Of a DNA stretch of 64,000 nt, positions 1 through 11,870 are shown in pieces. The stretch comes from Bettongia penicillata ogilbyi. Taxonomy: Eukaryota; Chordata; Mammalia; Diprotodontia; Potoroidae. Numbering within the stretch: the first letter of the stretch is position 1; each line of letters starts with the position of its first letter. The stretch is from NCBI GenBank assembly GCA_023548195.1, contig JAJHZJ010000531.1:2652802-2716801 (forward strand). Reading direction: 5' to 3'. The notes under the pieces are model-generated. The model worked only from the letters and a program-made list of their open reading frames with translations, ran no database searches and had not been told where the DNA came from. A program made the position numbers and the translations under genes.

Positions 1-320
1 TATCTACAATCTTATCAATGTGAGCACTTCCTCCAGGAACACTGATCATAAAGTATCCATGCCTGCCTATCTTGTATGACTTCTGTCCACATCCCCTCAG
101 TAGGTGCACCCTTTGGGTAAAGAGCTTTCCTTACTTCCTCCCAATATGTAGATGCCAATGGACCCCCATCAACTCTCCTTTCCTTTAGCCACATGAACAT
201 GGATCCTTCTGCTTTGCTCCTACTTTTGTTCTGGAAAGTTAGCATCTCCTTAACCTTGCCTCCTTGCCTAGAAGTTATTGCCTCCTACACATGTACACTC
301 ATTTGGAATTTTTACCCAAA
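1..320. other. Unassigned left edge with a 76-codon antisense ORF
   Basis: No repeat family is recognised here. On the minus strand, 245 to 15 is open for 76 codons with a fairly protein-like composition (Trp/Tyr-rich stretch, Cys-x-x-x-Cys near the end). No known domain is recognised and the ORF may be chance or an eroded element. Confidence 0.2.
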
Positions 321-324
321 GTCC

Positions 325-465
325 TCATTCTGCAAATGAGGAAGTTGAAGTCTAAAGAGGGGAAATGACTTGCCTAAGGTCACATGGGTAACAAAGGGGG
401 AGGAAGAAACTTTCCTCAGGTTCTCTGACTTCAAATCATTTTGTTATCATTCCACCACATTTGCC
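325..465 (-). repeat. MIR-type SINE fragment
   Basis: The plus strand reads the antisense MIR core: an 'aaatgaggaag' block, then 'aatgacttgcctaaggtcac', then a decayed B-box region. Typical old mammalian MIR. 466-1,025 holds nothing I recognise. Confidence 0.7.
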
Positions 466-1024
466 AAAGGCAATACTTTCTATAAAGAATGTTTTTCCCT
501 AAATTCTTTTACATCTTTCTGCAGCCCTTCTCTTTCCATTTTCCTATCATGAATAATTTATTGCATCTTATGAGGAGACATTGTACCCATCATAGCTTTT
601 TTTTCCCTTTATAATAACCATCTTGATGATCTTAAGAGGAGTTTCTCTTCTTAGTCTGTAGCCCTGACCCCTGGGATGCTGGTAAAAGATTTCCACATTA
701 AGAGGTTTCATAAGCAAGAATTCACTTCCATGGGGTTCACAGAGCTAGCACTTTGTGCACTTAGTGGGATCATTTCAAGGTCCAACTAGTCATCTCCCAT
801 TTAACTCCCACTAGGGTGGTACACTACTGTTTACATAATGAACTTATGGTGACTGAGCAAAATTAAGTTGTACTTAGTATGTGGTATGATCATCTCTGTG
901 ACAGATGAACACACAAAAGCAAATGAACATCCAGTTCCTCCAGAAGGAAACCCATTCCCTTTAAATGTACTCTTCCAGGAGAAAACAGAGCCTTATTTAT
1001 GTGATTAGGAGTTTGGATGGGGCT

Positions 1025-1190
1025 AATGATAACAATAGCCAGTACTTATATAGTTCTCTAATGTTCATAAAGTGCTTTATGTATAGTATCTCATTTGATC
1101 TCACAACAACTCTATGAGGCAGGTGTTACTATCCCCATTTTACATATGAGAAAACTCAGACTGAGAGAGAGTAAGTGGCTTTCCTAGAGC
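1025..1190 (-). repeat. MIR/THER1-type CORE-SINE
   Basis: The antisense 3' half is visible: 'aaagtgctttatgtatagta', 'tctcatttgatctcacaaca', 'ccccattttacatatgagaa'. This form, with the extended 3' part, is the one common in marsupials. Confidence 0.75.
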
Positions 1191-1289
1191 CAGAAATGCC
1201 AATTTTTCTTGGGAATTTTCAGTGCAGAGATATTAAGGGGATCAGACAACTGGTCAGAAGATTACAAAGAATCCCTTGCTGACACTGGC

Positions 1290-1770
1290 TGACATCTGGC
1301 ATTTATTGGCAACTCAATTGCACATATGTAGTTCAAGGTCTCGGTTCCAGGGTAGAGAGTAGTGATTGTGATCAATTGCAAGGAAGAAGGGGCCCTGATC
1401 ACAGTTCAAAAGCAGAGAGGGGCACTAGCAGTTACAGTTATGAAGGAACAGGGGCCCTTCCTGAGTAAAGACCAGGACAAAGACAAGGAGAGTAGTGACC
1501 AAATCTCTCCCTGGACCACACCACCTTAGAAGTACTGAAAGCCTGCCGCAATAATTCTGAAAATAGCAACACAACAAAGTCTGAAGATTGGAGCAGTGTC
1601 TCCCAAATCCCAGGTGAGCAGAGAACATTAACATAAAATTAACATAAAAACCAAAAAAGTCAAGAAATAGGCTGAAAAAATGAGCAGACAGCAGAAAATA
1701 ACTTGACCTAAAACTGTAAAGATGAATATGAAGATTTGAGTACAAAAACTGTCAAATTCTGTCAGTCTAT
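1290..1770 (+). mobile_element. L1/HAL1 5'UTR and ORF1 start remnant
   Basis: The segment resembles the end of a marsupial L1 5'UTR: a 'gaaagcctgc' block, then an 'aataggctgaaaaaatgagc' block leading into a degraded ORF1 start rich in Lys and Gln codons. No open frame remains. The long minus-strand ORF here (1,745-1,425) is a shadow. The call rests on resemblance to the pre-ORF1 region only. Confidence 0.4.
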
Positions 1771-1789
1771 TTTTTTCAAAAATAAGGAA

Positions 1790-2790
1790 AAATGCATATA
1801 CAATACAGTTATCTCAGATGTAATCAACAATCCAGACTCAAGACCATAGTCAACTATGCCTTGAAAGGAGGTCTCTACTGGAATGCCCTAGAAATTTATC
1901 CTTAGTCCTCTACTATTCATAATTTTTTTAAACTTCTTAGGAGGAAAAAAGTTTGATGGCATGAATATCAGATTTACAGATAACACAAAGATTAAAAATA
2001 TAAATGACATTTTGATAAATTCAGCAACTATGGAGATCTTGACAAATTGGAATATGTTGAATTGTATCTACTAGGATGAAATTTAATAGCAATTAAATAT
2101 AAAGACTTTCACTTGATTTCTTGTTAAAAATGAACTTCACATTGGACATGTCTTGATAACAATTCATCTGAAAAAAATCTAGGGCTTTTTATAGACTGCT
2201 CAACATGAGTATAATATGGAAGCCACAAAGCTCATGCAAATATGTCTAAGAATAGCGAGTTGAGAGGTCTACTTTATTCTGCAATGATAAGATTTTATCT
2301 GGAATACTATCTTCAGTTCTGAGGGTTAAGTTTTAGGAAGAATATTGGTGAACTGGAAAGTGTCAAGGGGAGAGTAATCAGGACAGCAAAAGGCCTTGAG
2401 ATCAAACCATGTAAAGACTAGTTGAAAGAACTTTGAAAATTGAAAGTTTAAAGAGAAAAGTTAGCAGGGGCACGATAGCTGTCTTCTAGTATTTGAAGGA
2501 TTGTTATATGGAAGAAGTATTGAATATCTTGCTTGTTCCCAGGGAAAATGGGTGAAAGTTACAAAAAGTCACATTTGAGCTTGGTATAAGGTAAACTTTT
2601 TGATGATTAGAACTCCAAAAAGGAATGAGTTGCCTTGGGAGGTCCCTTTACCAGAGGTCTTCAAGAAGAAGCTGGATGACCACTTTTCAGAATAAGTATG
2701 GACTAGATGAAGTGATCTTCGAGGTCACTTCCCACAGAATCAGAAATCACTTAATTAAACTGAAATGGAACTCAGAAACTCATGTAATGT
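1790..2790 (+). mobile_element. L3/CR1-type LINE, 3' end
   Basis: Reads the L3 3' region in sense, including the conserved block at 2,620-2,690 that would translate as a Leu-Pro-x-Glu-Val then Phe-Lys-Lys-Lys-Leu-Asp-Asp-His motif, followed by 'ctagatgaagtgatcttcga' and the terminal 'cccacagaatcagaaat' stretch. An old mammalian LINE with many indels. Confidence 0.65.
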
Positions 2791-5285
2791 CTTCAGTTTT
2801 GAACCCATTACCTAATTTCCTTTACAGTTTTTCCATATGATACAGTTTCCTTTAGATTGTTTACAGATGTTTTTAATTCATACTTTTATTCAAACTTTTT
2901 ATGGAAATTCATGTCAACCTCTCCCCTCCTCCATTAGCCAAAATTGGTAAGATCTGTGTTATAATAATACCTTCCTGAGAGTACATATTCCTTTAGGAAA
3001 CATTATACTTTCTGATAAGCCAGATCAAACTCTTGGAGATTTATTCTAAGTGGGGCCTTCGTGCATCTGGACAGATGAAAGGGACCTGCTACATAGACAT
3101 GAAATAAAAGCTAAAGAAAATATTCATTTCACATATGGAGAAAACATTAAGCATTTATCTCATTGTACATAACAAGAATAAGGCAATAACTGTTTGCAAC
3201 ACTTCTATCATTTGGTTTCCTATAGAAATGGTCCAAAGTATACCTAGGGGATATCCCGAAACATCAAAGCTTTAATGAAATTGATTGTTCAAGCCCAATT
3301 GAGAGGTTCAGTCTGCCACGTGAAGACGGTGGGCAAAGAAATCATTAATGTCTTCAATTTGTGTCATTCCAGGATTGCAAAACTAGGGGACTACTTTTAC
3401 AGAAAAATCCAATTGTATCACGAACTTTGGTAATTAAAACTGAACACAGTTTTATACTGCTAAAATTTCATTATTCAAAATATCATTCAGGAAAAAATCT
3501 ATAAAGAATTCAATTGCAACCTCAGATTTTGGGGGAATGTGGGAGCTGGCAGGAGGACAGGAAAGACAAAATATTGCTGTACATTATTACCAATACTGCG
3601 TAAATAAAAGTATATCTCAGTTATGGCTGGGACAAGAATATTTGGTGATATTGAATAACTTATTGGAGGGATTTGGACTATGGTAATTGTGACTAGCAAT
3701 CTTCATGGGACTATATATGAGAACAATGTGTTTGATAATAGATACAGATCATTCATAGGTTATAATACAGCAGATGATTGAAGGATATACTGCTTTGGTT
3801 GCTTTATATCTCCAAAAGGCACTATAAAGTTAGTAATGTTAGACCTCAGTTAGAGATATAAACATTGGAAAGAATGGAAAATTTCAAAAACTCACTTTAT
3901 TCTGATGACTTTTCTCCATTTCCCAAAAACTAGAAAAATATGTTTCAAATATAGATGTATTTTGAATGATGAACAAAATATTTAAAATAGTGAAATCTAT
4001 ACCTCAAAATCTTCCAGGGGATTTGTAGTCATTGAGACTGTGTGAGATTCTGGGGACTTGACACTTAAAAATGAAGAATTCTTTCTGGCTAATGTCTCTA
4101 CGTGTTAAAAAAACAGATAAAACAGTCATGGCTTATTTTACTCCAAAATGGGTAACATACTCCCTAACTGCTAATCATTTAATGTTTAATATGGATATTA
4201 AGCATGAAATAGCCTTTATTTTACCCATCATATAAGATGAGTAAGAAGCTAATGACTCACAGAAATTCATGAACAAATACAGAAATATGACACAGCCCAT
4301 CAGCTGCCCCTAGAAGGAACTGGATTTGAGGTTGCTATTGGATTGATGCTCATCCATTTGTGGACATCGTCTTTCCCGCAGAGTACTATATATTCTCCTT
4401 AGAGACTTGTAGCCTTTATTTTGTAATGACAATATGTGGATTTTCTGATGTTGGATCTTGTAGACAATCTTTAGAATGTCTCATTTACTGCAAGCTACTC
4501 TTATATTAGGAGGTCCAAGTTCTAAATTCAAATATTCTTAGGGCCCTAGAAATAACTCTGTTGGAAAGGAATGCATGCTTACTTCTTATCCCATCTAGCT
4601 CTTAGGCCCCTACCACTGTGTTTCTATTTACATAAGTCAGCTACTCACAATAATGATACTTTTACATCTTAAACATAACTATATACAATAAAACAAAGGA
4701 AATAATAATAGCATAGCATATGCTCATTAAGCAAGTGCATAAAAGCAACATGCATAATATTTCCCAAATAAACCTGGATTGTACTCTCTCACTAATTTAT
4801 TCAGGATCTGGGGGAAAATGGACACACATTTTTAGGACTCAGAGATCACAGGGTTGAGGAAAACCAATTTTCTTCAGGAAAATTCATAATTCTGGCCTGT
4901 ACACTTTGATGTTATTGGTTCATTTAGGAAAATATGCACCAAATAAAGTTCCTTCCTTGTTAATTGCTTGTCTGTTGGTCCTCACCACCGTCTATCCATC
5001 TGGGCAAATCCTTTTCTCTTCTGTGTTCAAGCTGACATAGCCTTTACAAGTTCTTTCAAATTGCAAACTCTCTTAATTTGAATGGCAACTACATTTAAAC
5101 CAAAGAACTCCAAAGCTCATCAGCTCAGCATAGAATTCCTGTAAAATTACACCAAGATTTTTGTGGAATGTTGTCCTGATTTTGGTCCCAGTTAGTGAAC
5201 CTCCAGTCATAGCCCTGAGATTTAGGGGTCACTTACATACAAGAAAAGACTATCATTAACCACTTGGTCATGATGATTGGTCATT
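2790..5285. other. No recognised feature
   Basis: AT-rich DNA with no ORF above 70 codons, no CpG cluster and no repeat I can name. It is the largest apparently non-repetitive block in the first quarter, so any conserved non-coding element would have to be found by alignment to other marsupials. Confidence 0.5.
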
Positions 5286-5289
5286 AACG

Positions 5290-5645
5290 TTTCTAAGTCA
5301 TTAGCTGATAGAACTGGAGAAGTTTAGGCTAGGGAAGAGACGACTAGGTGGGAATGCAATAGTTGCCTCCAAGTACTTGAAAGACCATGAAATGGAAGAG
5401 GATTCTACTAATTCCACTTGTTCTTGGAGGGCAGAACTATGGGTAGAAATTGCAAAGAGGCAAATGTGGGTTTGATGGAAAGAGAAACTTCTTAACTGTT
5501 AGAACTGTCTGAAAATGATCGACTGTCTTGGGCGATGATTTGTTCCTCATTATTTGAAATCCTCAGCAAAATCTAAATGATGGGTATCAGTTGAACTAAA
5601 TAGCCTCTGAAGATACTTTTCATCCTTAAAATCTATGATTTTTTG
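5290..5645 (+). mobile_element. L3/CR1-type LINE, 3' end
   Basis: A second L3 3' fragment in sense: 'gaagagacgactaggtggga', 'agtacttgaaagaccatgaa', a 'ggcagaactatgggtagaaa' block and the closing 'cttaaaatctatgatttttt'. Non-coding and eroded. Confidence 0.6.
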
Positions 5646-6190
5646 AGCAGTAGGTCACCGTGGATTCCATGTCAAGCAACTCATAGTAGCCAATGAATGT
5701 CAGGGATTTATATTCTACCTTCTTTGCTGCCCTGACCAGGTCCCATTTCATTCATACCCTACTCCCTGCCAGTTTCACCCTCTCCCCAGGTCATAAAATA
5801 ATTATTGCTGTCTTTCAGGGCATGTGGATTACACCATAATCAGTTTGTCTAGTTGCTTTCAAGGAAAATTTGATATGTGTGTAAGCGTGATTGGAGACGT
5901 TCTCTCACTCAGACATATCAGCTGATGCCTCTTCTCCTAGTCTACCTGGGATCATCCTTCAAAGACCACATTTAAGGATAGTAGTCTCCTAATTGGGGTC
6001 CTTTTCTTCTCATAGAATTAAAGAATTTAAAAGTTGGGTGACCTACATAGCACTCATACCATAAAAGCAATTACTCTTAACTATATGATGTGACAAGGAA
6101 TCATCCAAACTATACTTGAAGAGTTCCATGGAGGGGAACCCATGTAGATAAACTAATCCATTTTCCTATGTAACTCTTTAATTGCCAAAA
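5646..6190. other. Mostly unclassified; possible antisense L3 piece
   Basis: 5,646-6,010 has nothing recognisable. 6,015-6,190 ('gaatcatccaaactatactt', 'gttccatggaggggaaccca') has the look of an antisense CR1/L3 internal fragment, but this is weak. Confidence 0.3.
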
Positions 6191-6192
6191 CC

Positions 6193-6445
6193 CGATCAGC
6201 TAGGTGGTACAATGGATGGAGTACTGGGTCTCAGTTTAAATCCAATCTCAGACATTTATTGAATATTTCACCCTGGGCAAGTCACTTAACCTCTGTTTAC
6301 CTCTGTTTTCTCAATTATAAAAGGGGAATATTAATAGTACCTACCTCACAGGGTTGTTGTGAGGATTAAATGAGACATTTGCAAAATGTTTAGCCTATTG
6401 TACGACACATAGAAGGTGTTTAATAAATGCTTATTTCCTTTTTTC
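6193..6445 (+). repeat. MIR/THER1-type CORE-SINE, nearly full length
   Basis: Starts at a tRNA-like head ('cagctaggtggtacaatgga'), has the CORE ('gggcaagtcacttaacctct') and the 3' tail ('cacagggttgttgtgaggat' to 'aataaatgcttatttcc'). The pol III A and B boxes are decayed. Confidence 0.8.
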
Positions 6446-6499
6446 CTGATTCCTCATATTTCTTCCCAACTTCACATGTCTTAACATTCTACAACATGG

Positions 6500-6705
6500 A
6501 GGCGGCGCACCATGTTGGGAAAAGAGTTGGATCTAAATTGAAAGTACTTAAGTTCAAATCCCAACTCTGCCTCTGACTATTTCAAACTTGGACAATTTGC
6601 TTAACCTTCCTAGCCCTAACTCAGTTACCCTAAAATTTCTAAATGATGGAGTGGGACTAGATAAACTCTAAGTCACTTTTAGATTGAAGTTTATGATTCA
6701 GTGTG
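6500..6705 (+). repeat. MIR-type SINE
   Basis: The B-box-like 'aagttcaaatcccaactctg', a CORE 'tttgcttaaccttcctagc' and a 3' 'gtgggactagataaactcta' identify a sense MIR, lying directly after another MIR. Confidence 0.65.
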
Positions 6706-6750
6706 AAAGATATTTGTATTAAAAATATTTACACCAAGATTAAACAAACA

Positions 6751-6776
6751 CGCACACACACACACACACACACACA
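6751..6776. repeat. (CA)n microsatellite
   Basis: About 13 CA units, beginning with one CG interruption. Confidence 0.95.
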
Positions 6777-7184
6777 AGATCATCATATGAAAGCGTAGAG
6801 ACTCTTGTTAATTTAGGCACACCTTCAATTTTTGTAAGTCTGTGACTATGTGAAATAAGTTCTAGGCAGCTAGAGTTAGACTTTCTCTTTGTCTTATGCT
6901 CATTTTCTGAAAATGAGGCTTCACTCAAATGAGAAGTATGTCTTCTATTTCTGAAATTTTACTCATTTTTCATAAACTGCCAATAATTAAGAGGTCTCTT
7001 AGGGTTCAACAGCTAATTCTAACTGTAAAAAGAAGTTTAAATATTTTAAAAATAATTTTCATTAATAAATATTTAATTACTGTTTAAAAAAGCAATACTT
7101 TGAAATTTAATGTACCAAGCATGTTCATTTTTAATCATTCAAATTTAAATTGTACCTTAAAAGTTTAGAAGAGTATTTTCATCC

Positions 7185-7350
7185 TAACATCCCTGTGTGG
7201 CATATGGTAAAATATAATTAACCTCATTTTTCAGATGAAGGATCTGAATCTCTTGGAGCTTAAATGACTTCCTCATGTTAATGTGCAAATAAGTGTCAGA
7301 GAAACAATTTGAATCCAGGTCTTGATGATATTTGAAGAGTGGAACACTCT
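7185..7350 (-). repeat. MIR-type SINE fragment
   Basis: Antisense MIR core: 'acctcatttttcagatgaag', 'cttaaatgacttcctcatgt', 'tttgaatccaggtcttgatg'. The flanks 6,780-7,184 and 7,351-8,015 hold nothing recognised apart from a T12 run at 7,513. Confidence 0.65.
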
Positions 7351-8019
7351 TTCCTAAACTGATAAAGACAACTTCAGATACTGTCCCCAAATAACCCCTA
7401 ACAACAACAGAGTATTACACACCTAACACTATTAAAATCACTATTTTTACACACTGATTTTAATTTCCCTAAGAATTACATTTAAAAGAAAGGAGAGAAG
7501 AACAAGTTGAGCTTTTTTTTTTTTAGTGACTTCAAAAATGCTAGAAACCATTGCTCATTTATAGATACATATATGGGCATTTTATGTAATATACATGCCA
7601 TAACACAGTACCTTCTTACTTGTCTACTATTGTTGGGGGAAACCAACAGGTAAAGGACAAAACATAACTCAATTACAACCAATACCCTCCAGATAGTCAA
7701 GATTTTACCCTATTTTCCAAGGACCACACTGGTTTACAGATCAAATTTCCCACTCCTTCTTGAAGGTCCTTGGTGGCTGTAATTAACACACGTGAAATCT
7801 TTTGAAGTAACTTCTGAAGTTTGTTTCTTCTGTTGGAAGGCCTCAGATGAACAGACATTTGGACTCAAAACCCTTGGCAGCATCCAACCTCTGCCTACAA
7901 CTTATTTCACCATAGTTTCAGTTCCTGAGGCAGCAGGTGGGGGGAAAGTCATAGCCTAACTAACTAATGGTTAGCTAGAGTATGCTTTAATTCTATTCCT
8001 TGCATGCAGTGATTATTCA

Positions 8020-8212
8020 GAATCAGTCTAGAATTGTAGACAGAGTGATGGATTTGGAGTCAGGAACACCTATGGTAAATTTTGACCTTATACTTGCTAG
8101 CTTTGTGGTTCTGAGTAAGTCACCTGAGTGTCCTCATCTTGAAAATGGAGAGATTAATACTGGTTATCTTGCTAGTATGGTTGTAAGGAACAAAATGAGG
8201 TGATATATGTAA
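8020..8212 (+). repeat. MIR-type SINE
   Basis: 'gtgatggatttggagtcagg' followed by 'tgagtaagtcacctgagtgt' and 'cttgaaaatggagagattaa' is a sense MIR. The 67-codon ORF here is the SINE itself. Confidence 0.7.
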
Positions 8213-8219
8213 AGGAAGG

Positions 8220-8480
8220 AAGAAAATAAGCATTTACTAAGTGTCTACTGTTTGTCCAGCCTTGTGCTATGTGCCTTACAAATATTATTTCACTTAATTT
8301 TCACAACACCCTGGGAGGGAAATGCTATTATTATCTCCATTTTATAGTTGCAGAAACTAGGGCAACAGGGGTTAAGTGACTTGCCCTAGATCACACATCT
8401 AATAAGTGTCTGAGGCTAGATTTGAACTCAGGTTTCCCTGATTCCAGGCCCAGTGCTGTATCCACTACACCACAGTCTCC
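8220..8480 (-). repeat. MIR/THER1-type CORE-SINE, nearly full length
   Basis: Antisense throughout, from 'tttactaagtgtctactgtt' through 'tccattttatagttgcagaa' and 'ttaagtgacttgccctagat' to 'ctgtatccactacaccacag' (the tRNA-like head). Better preserved than its neighbours. Confidence 0.8.
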
Positions 8481-8532
8481 CCTAAAAAGTACTTTGAATT
8501 TAAAGTGCCCAATAAATATGAGCTAATATTAA

Positions 8533-8780
8533 TTTGAGGCAGTTAGACAGCACAGTGGATAGAGCACGGTGTTTGGAGTGAGGAAGACTTGAGTTCTAAT
8601 GTGGCCAAAGACCCTTAGTAAATGTGTGACCTTGGGCAACTCACTTATCCTCTGTTTGCAATTGGAGAGTGAAATGACAAACCACTCCATTATCCTTGCC
8701 AAGAAAACCCTATGAACAGAAGCGCATAGGTCCAACAATAAGTGTTGGCCCAATTGAAATGACTGAACAAGAGTATTAAT
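8533..8780 (+). repeat. MAR1/MON1-type tRNA SINE
   Basis: A tRNA-derived head ('agacagcacagtggatagag') leads through 'gggcaactcacttatcctct' into the marsupial-type tail ('ccttgccaagaaaaccctat', 'aaatgactgaacaagagtat'). A lineage marker for marsupials. Confidence 0.75.
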
Positions 8781-9294
8781 TTACTTTTTATTAAGTGGAT
8801 GTAGTTGACTACACAGTTCTCTTATAAAATTTTCCATATTCAAACTCTTCTCCTATTGACAACATGTGCCACCAGCCTATTCCCAAGCTCTCCTCCAACC
8901 TTTTTATTCATATAGGGCACAAAACCCTATCCCCTGCTATCATCTCATGTATTCTGAATGCTATTTGCCCATGTCCAGAACTGCTGCCTCCCTCCTTCCC
9001 CCTTTCCTCTTTTTCTATGTGCTTTAAAACTCTGTTCTGTTGTGAACGAATTCCTTTGTGTTCACCACCTTCACTGAATGAAGGTTTTCCACCTTACAGC
9101 TCCACTTTCCTCAAAGCTTCCCCTAATAAAGGCTACCCTTAGCATAGCACAACTCCTCCCATACCATCACTAACAGTGCAAGAATAGGTGATTTTTCACT
9201 ACATCTTTTTTGCTTCTTTCTCACCACTATCTGCTGTCATTACTTAGTATATTACATTTTAGAAAAGTTTTATTGCTACCTTTTGTTCCTTGAA
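8781..9294. other. Unclassified pyrimidine-rich DNA
   Basis: C/T-rich DNA with a 92-codon ORF (8,864-9,142) of low-complexity composition (Pro, Ser, Leu, Cys). No family is recognised; it could be an eroded L2-like 3' region. Confidence 0.3.
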
Positions 9295-9324
9295 TTCTAA
9301 TAACATTGAATTCTAAATATTTCC

Positions 9325-9364
<40 letters not shown>
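9325..9364. repeat. (CA)n microsatellite inside a repeated segment
   Basis: About 20 CA units with one TA interruption. The microsatellite and its flanks (9,298-9,410) recur in the same orientation at 10,195-10,265 with a shorter CA run. Confidence 0.9.
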
Positions 9365-9367
<3 letters not shown>

Positions 9368-9589
9368 GTACCCAATAAGATCTCCTTTGTAGCAAATACA
9401 TTTTTTAGAAAAGGTTTACAAAAACCAACCAAAACATTAGCTGCATCTGACAACTTAATCAGCATTTTATACCAACCATCACCTAACTCTCCACTGCAAA
9501 AAAAAAGATTTTCTCATCTCTTCTGGGCCAATTAAGGTAATTACAATTGAATACGATTTAATTTTGCTTCTTAAAAAAATTTATAATAG

Positions 9590-10182
9590 TGTAGGCATTA
9601 TGCAACTTCCTTGGTTCTTTTAAATTCACTCTACATCAGTTTGTCACTCTCCCTACGTTTCTCTGAATTTTTCATTTGCTATTTCTTATAATGTAGTAAT
9701 ATTGCAGTATATCCATGTACCAGAAATGGTTCAGTCATGCCCTGATCAATAAGCATTGATCTAGTTTCTAATTCTTTTCTACAATTTAAAGTGCTACTAT
9801 TAATATTTTAGTTTACTTTCTGCTTTTTACTTCCTTGGGATAAATGTCCAACAATGGGATTCTGGGTCAAAGGATATGGACATTTTAGCAACTAATTTTT
9901 TTAATATAATTCCAAGTTTTTTTTTCAAAACAGATCAGTTCTTAGTCCCACCAAAGGTATCAGTGTGCCCATCTTCCTATAGCATCTCCAACATTAACTA
10001 TATCCATCTTTTACAATCTTTGCCAATATGTTGAGCAAGAGGTAAAACCTCAGTTGTTTTAATCTGCCTTACTCAGCATTGGAAAATTGGAAAAATCTTC
10101 TAGGTAATTATTAATAATTTGCAGTTTTTCTTTTGAGAATTGTTTGTTCCTATCTTTTAACCATGAAAATCGGTCAATAGAT
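9590..10182 (-). mobile_element. L1 ORF2 3' region, antisense
   Basis: The plus strand reads the marsupial L1 ORF2 C-terminal region backwards: 'ccatgtaccagaaatggttc', 'ttgggataaatgtccaacaa', 'ctgggtcaaaggatatggac', ending at 'tcttttaaccatgaaaat'. No open frame survives. The copy is split by the insertion at 10,190-10,515 and resumes at about 10,530. Confidence 0.65.
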
Positions 10183-10189
10183 AAAGGAA

Positions 10190-10515
10190 GGGTTGAAAAT
10201 ATTGAATTCTAAATATTTCACACACACACACGTATACCCAATAAGACCTCCTTTGTAACAAAAATATTTTGTACACGATTGTACACATATAACCTATATC
10301 AAGTTGCTTGCCTTCTAATGGGAGGAGGGAAGAGAGAATTTGGAACTCAAAACTTTTTAAAAACAAATGTGAAAAAATATTTTTACATATAATTGCAGAA
10401 AAAAATAAAATATTAAATGAAAAATATAATGTAAGAAAATTACCTAAAACCCTGAAAGTTTGAGCAGATCTTGAAACTAGGTCATTATGACTCCTAGCCT
10501 TCAAGGCCAATTCTC
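10190..10515 (+). mobile_element. L1/HAL1-type 3' end inserted in L1
   Basis: Contains a second copy of the 9,298-9,410 segment, then a marsupial LINE 3' terminus ('agagaatttggaactcaaaa' followed by an A-rich end). The same 'aatttggaac' block sits near the 3' end of the HAL1 at 50,680, supporting the assignment. It separates two parts of one antisense L1. Confidence 0.5.
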
Positions 10516-10529
10516 TTCAGCTAAACCGT

Positions 10530-10640
10530 GGAGTCATTTTGGTCTCATATGTTTGTGTTAATTCCCTATCTATTTTGAATATCAGACCTTTATCAGAAAA
10601 TATGTCCCTTTTTGAAGACTAACTCTTCTGTCTTCATTCT
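10530..10640 (-). mobile_element. L1 ORF2 fragment, antisense (continuation)
   Basis: 'ttccctatctattttgaata' and 'cagacctttatcagaaaata' continue the antisense L1 that breaks off at about 10,182. 10,640-11,220 carries only C/T-rich DNA that I cannot classify. Confidence 0.5.
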
Positions 10641-11224
10641 ATTTTATCTCTTTCTTAGATTTGTCATCACATATTTGCTCTAAGATCTCACTCTTAAAAT
10701 TACTTCTTATCTTTTTCTTCCTGCACTCCTACTAAATAACTTTCATCCTCATAAGTATCTCCAATATGCAAGAGTCTCTTTAATCTTTCATTCTATCACT
10801 ATGCCCTAGTTTCACCAGCCTCCACATTCAGCTTGGATCCTATGTTCTGCCATTTCAATAATACCATCCCCAAATCCTTTTATACCTCGACTTTCCAATA
10901 ATATATTCTTTTAAATCCCCAACTTTAGCTAATCCCAAATATGTTGGATGTTTCCATTCCCTTCTAAGACTGTTAAACATTGCTTAAGAAACCAATAAAA
11001 CCATTTCAGTTGTGTTCATTATGAATTCATCCTATTTAACTTCTTAGCTGAGCTCTTACTGTCATATAATACTTTTGTCATTTTGTATTTATTATTCATC
11101 ATATTTCCTATAGTCATCATTACAAACATTTTTTATACTCCTTAATCTGTCCCTGTCCTCCTCACTAGAATCATTATCACATTATCTATTGTGTGAATTA
11201 TAAATCCTTCCCCTGGGCATCAGC

Positions 11225-11870
11225 ATGTGTATCAGTAAGCACCCCAACATACACAGGAGGGTCTGCTATCACAGGTTCTTAGATTTGAATTCATAAAAGG
11301 AAAGGCAACTTTTGAGGGGTTAACATCCTCTTGAATCAAGCACACGTATCATTCCTTTAACCAACCACATATATGATCACCTAGTTCAGGAGAGTCAGCA
11401 CCTTGAGCTTCAAAGAAAATACAGAGAAATCAAAGATCAACAGACATGGCTTCCTCTGCCTGACCAACAACAGACATGTCCAACTGTCTGACCATAGTTA
11501 CCAGAGAGGGAAGCACTGATATCTTAGTTTTGCAAGCCAGATGGGACAGGGGCTCCTTACTGCCTTCCCAGAGTCCTTGTCTAGCCAAACAAATGCTTCC
11601 AATAAGCCCCAAACTATAACCTCACCTCAGAGTATTTATACACTTTTCATAGCCAGAGGGTATAACCCTCTGGCTCAGTGCCTCAATAGAAAAAAGAAAA
11701 GGTACTTGGGACTCTCCTACAAAACAGTTCCCCTAATCAAACTTTCCTCAATGGGCAGGTCCATCAATGGGTGGAGGAAGATCTTCCTTAATCACGTTTT
11801 TCAATCACAGGCACTTTTAGTAAAACAAAAACAGCAAAAATCTTAATTTGATTGCCATCACCCCATGAAG
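11225..11870 (-). mobile_element. LTR-like repeat (family shared with 60.6 kb)
   Basis: About 620 bp that is the reverse complement of 60,596-61,215 over its whole length. Read on the minus strand it has a TATA-like 'gtgtataaatactctgag' in the middle and the shared block 'ggtaactatggtcagacag'. This matches a solo LTR better than a SINE or LINE. There is no gag or pol beside it, and no clean terminal TG/CA or target duplication could be fixed. Confidence 0.5.

Noticed and set aside
1425..1745. 106-codon minus-strand ORF as a gene
   Set aside because: Low-complexity Phe/Leu/Ser frame antisense to an L1 5'UTR-like remnant.
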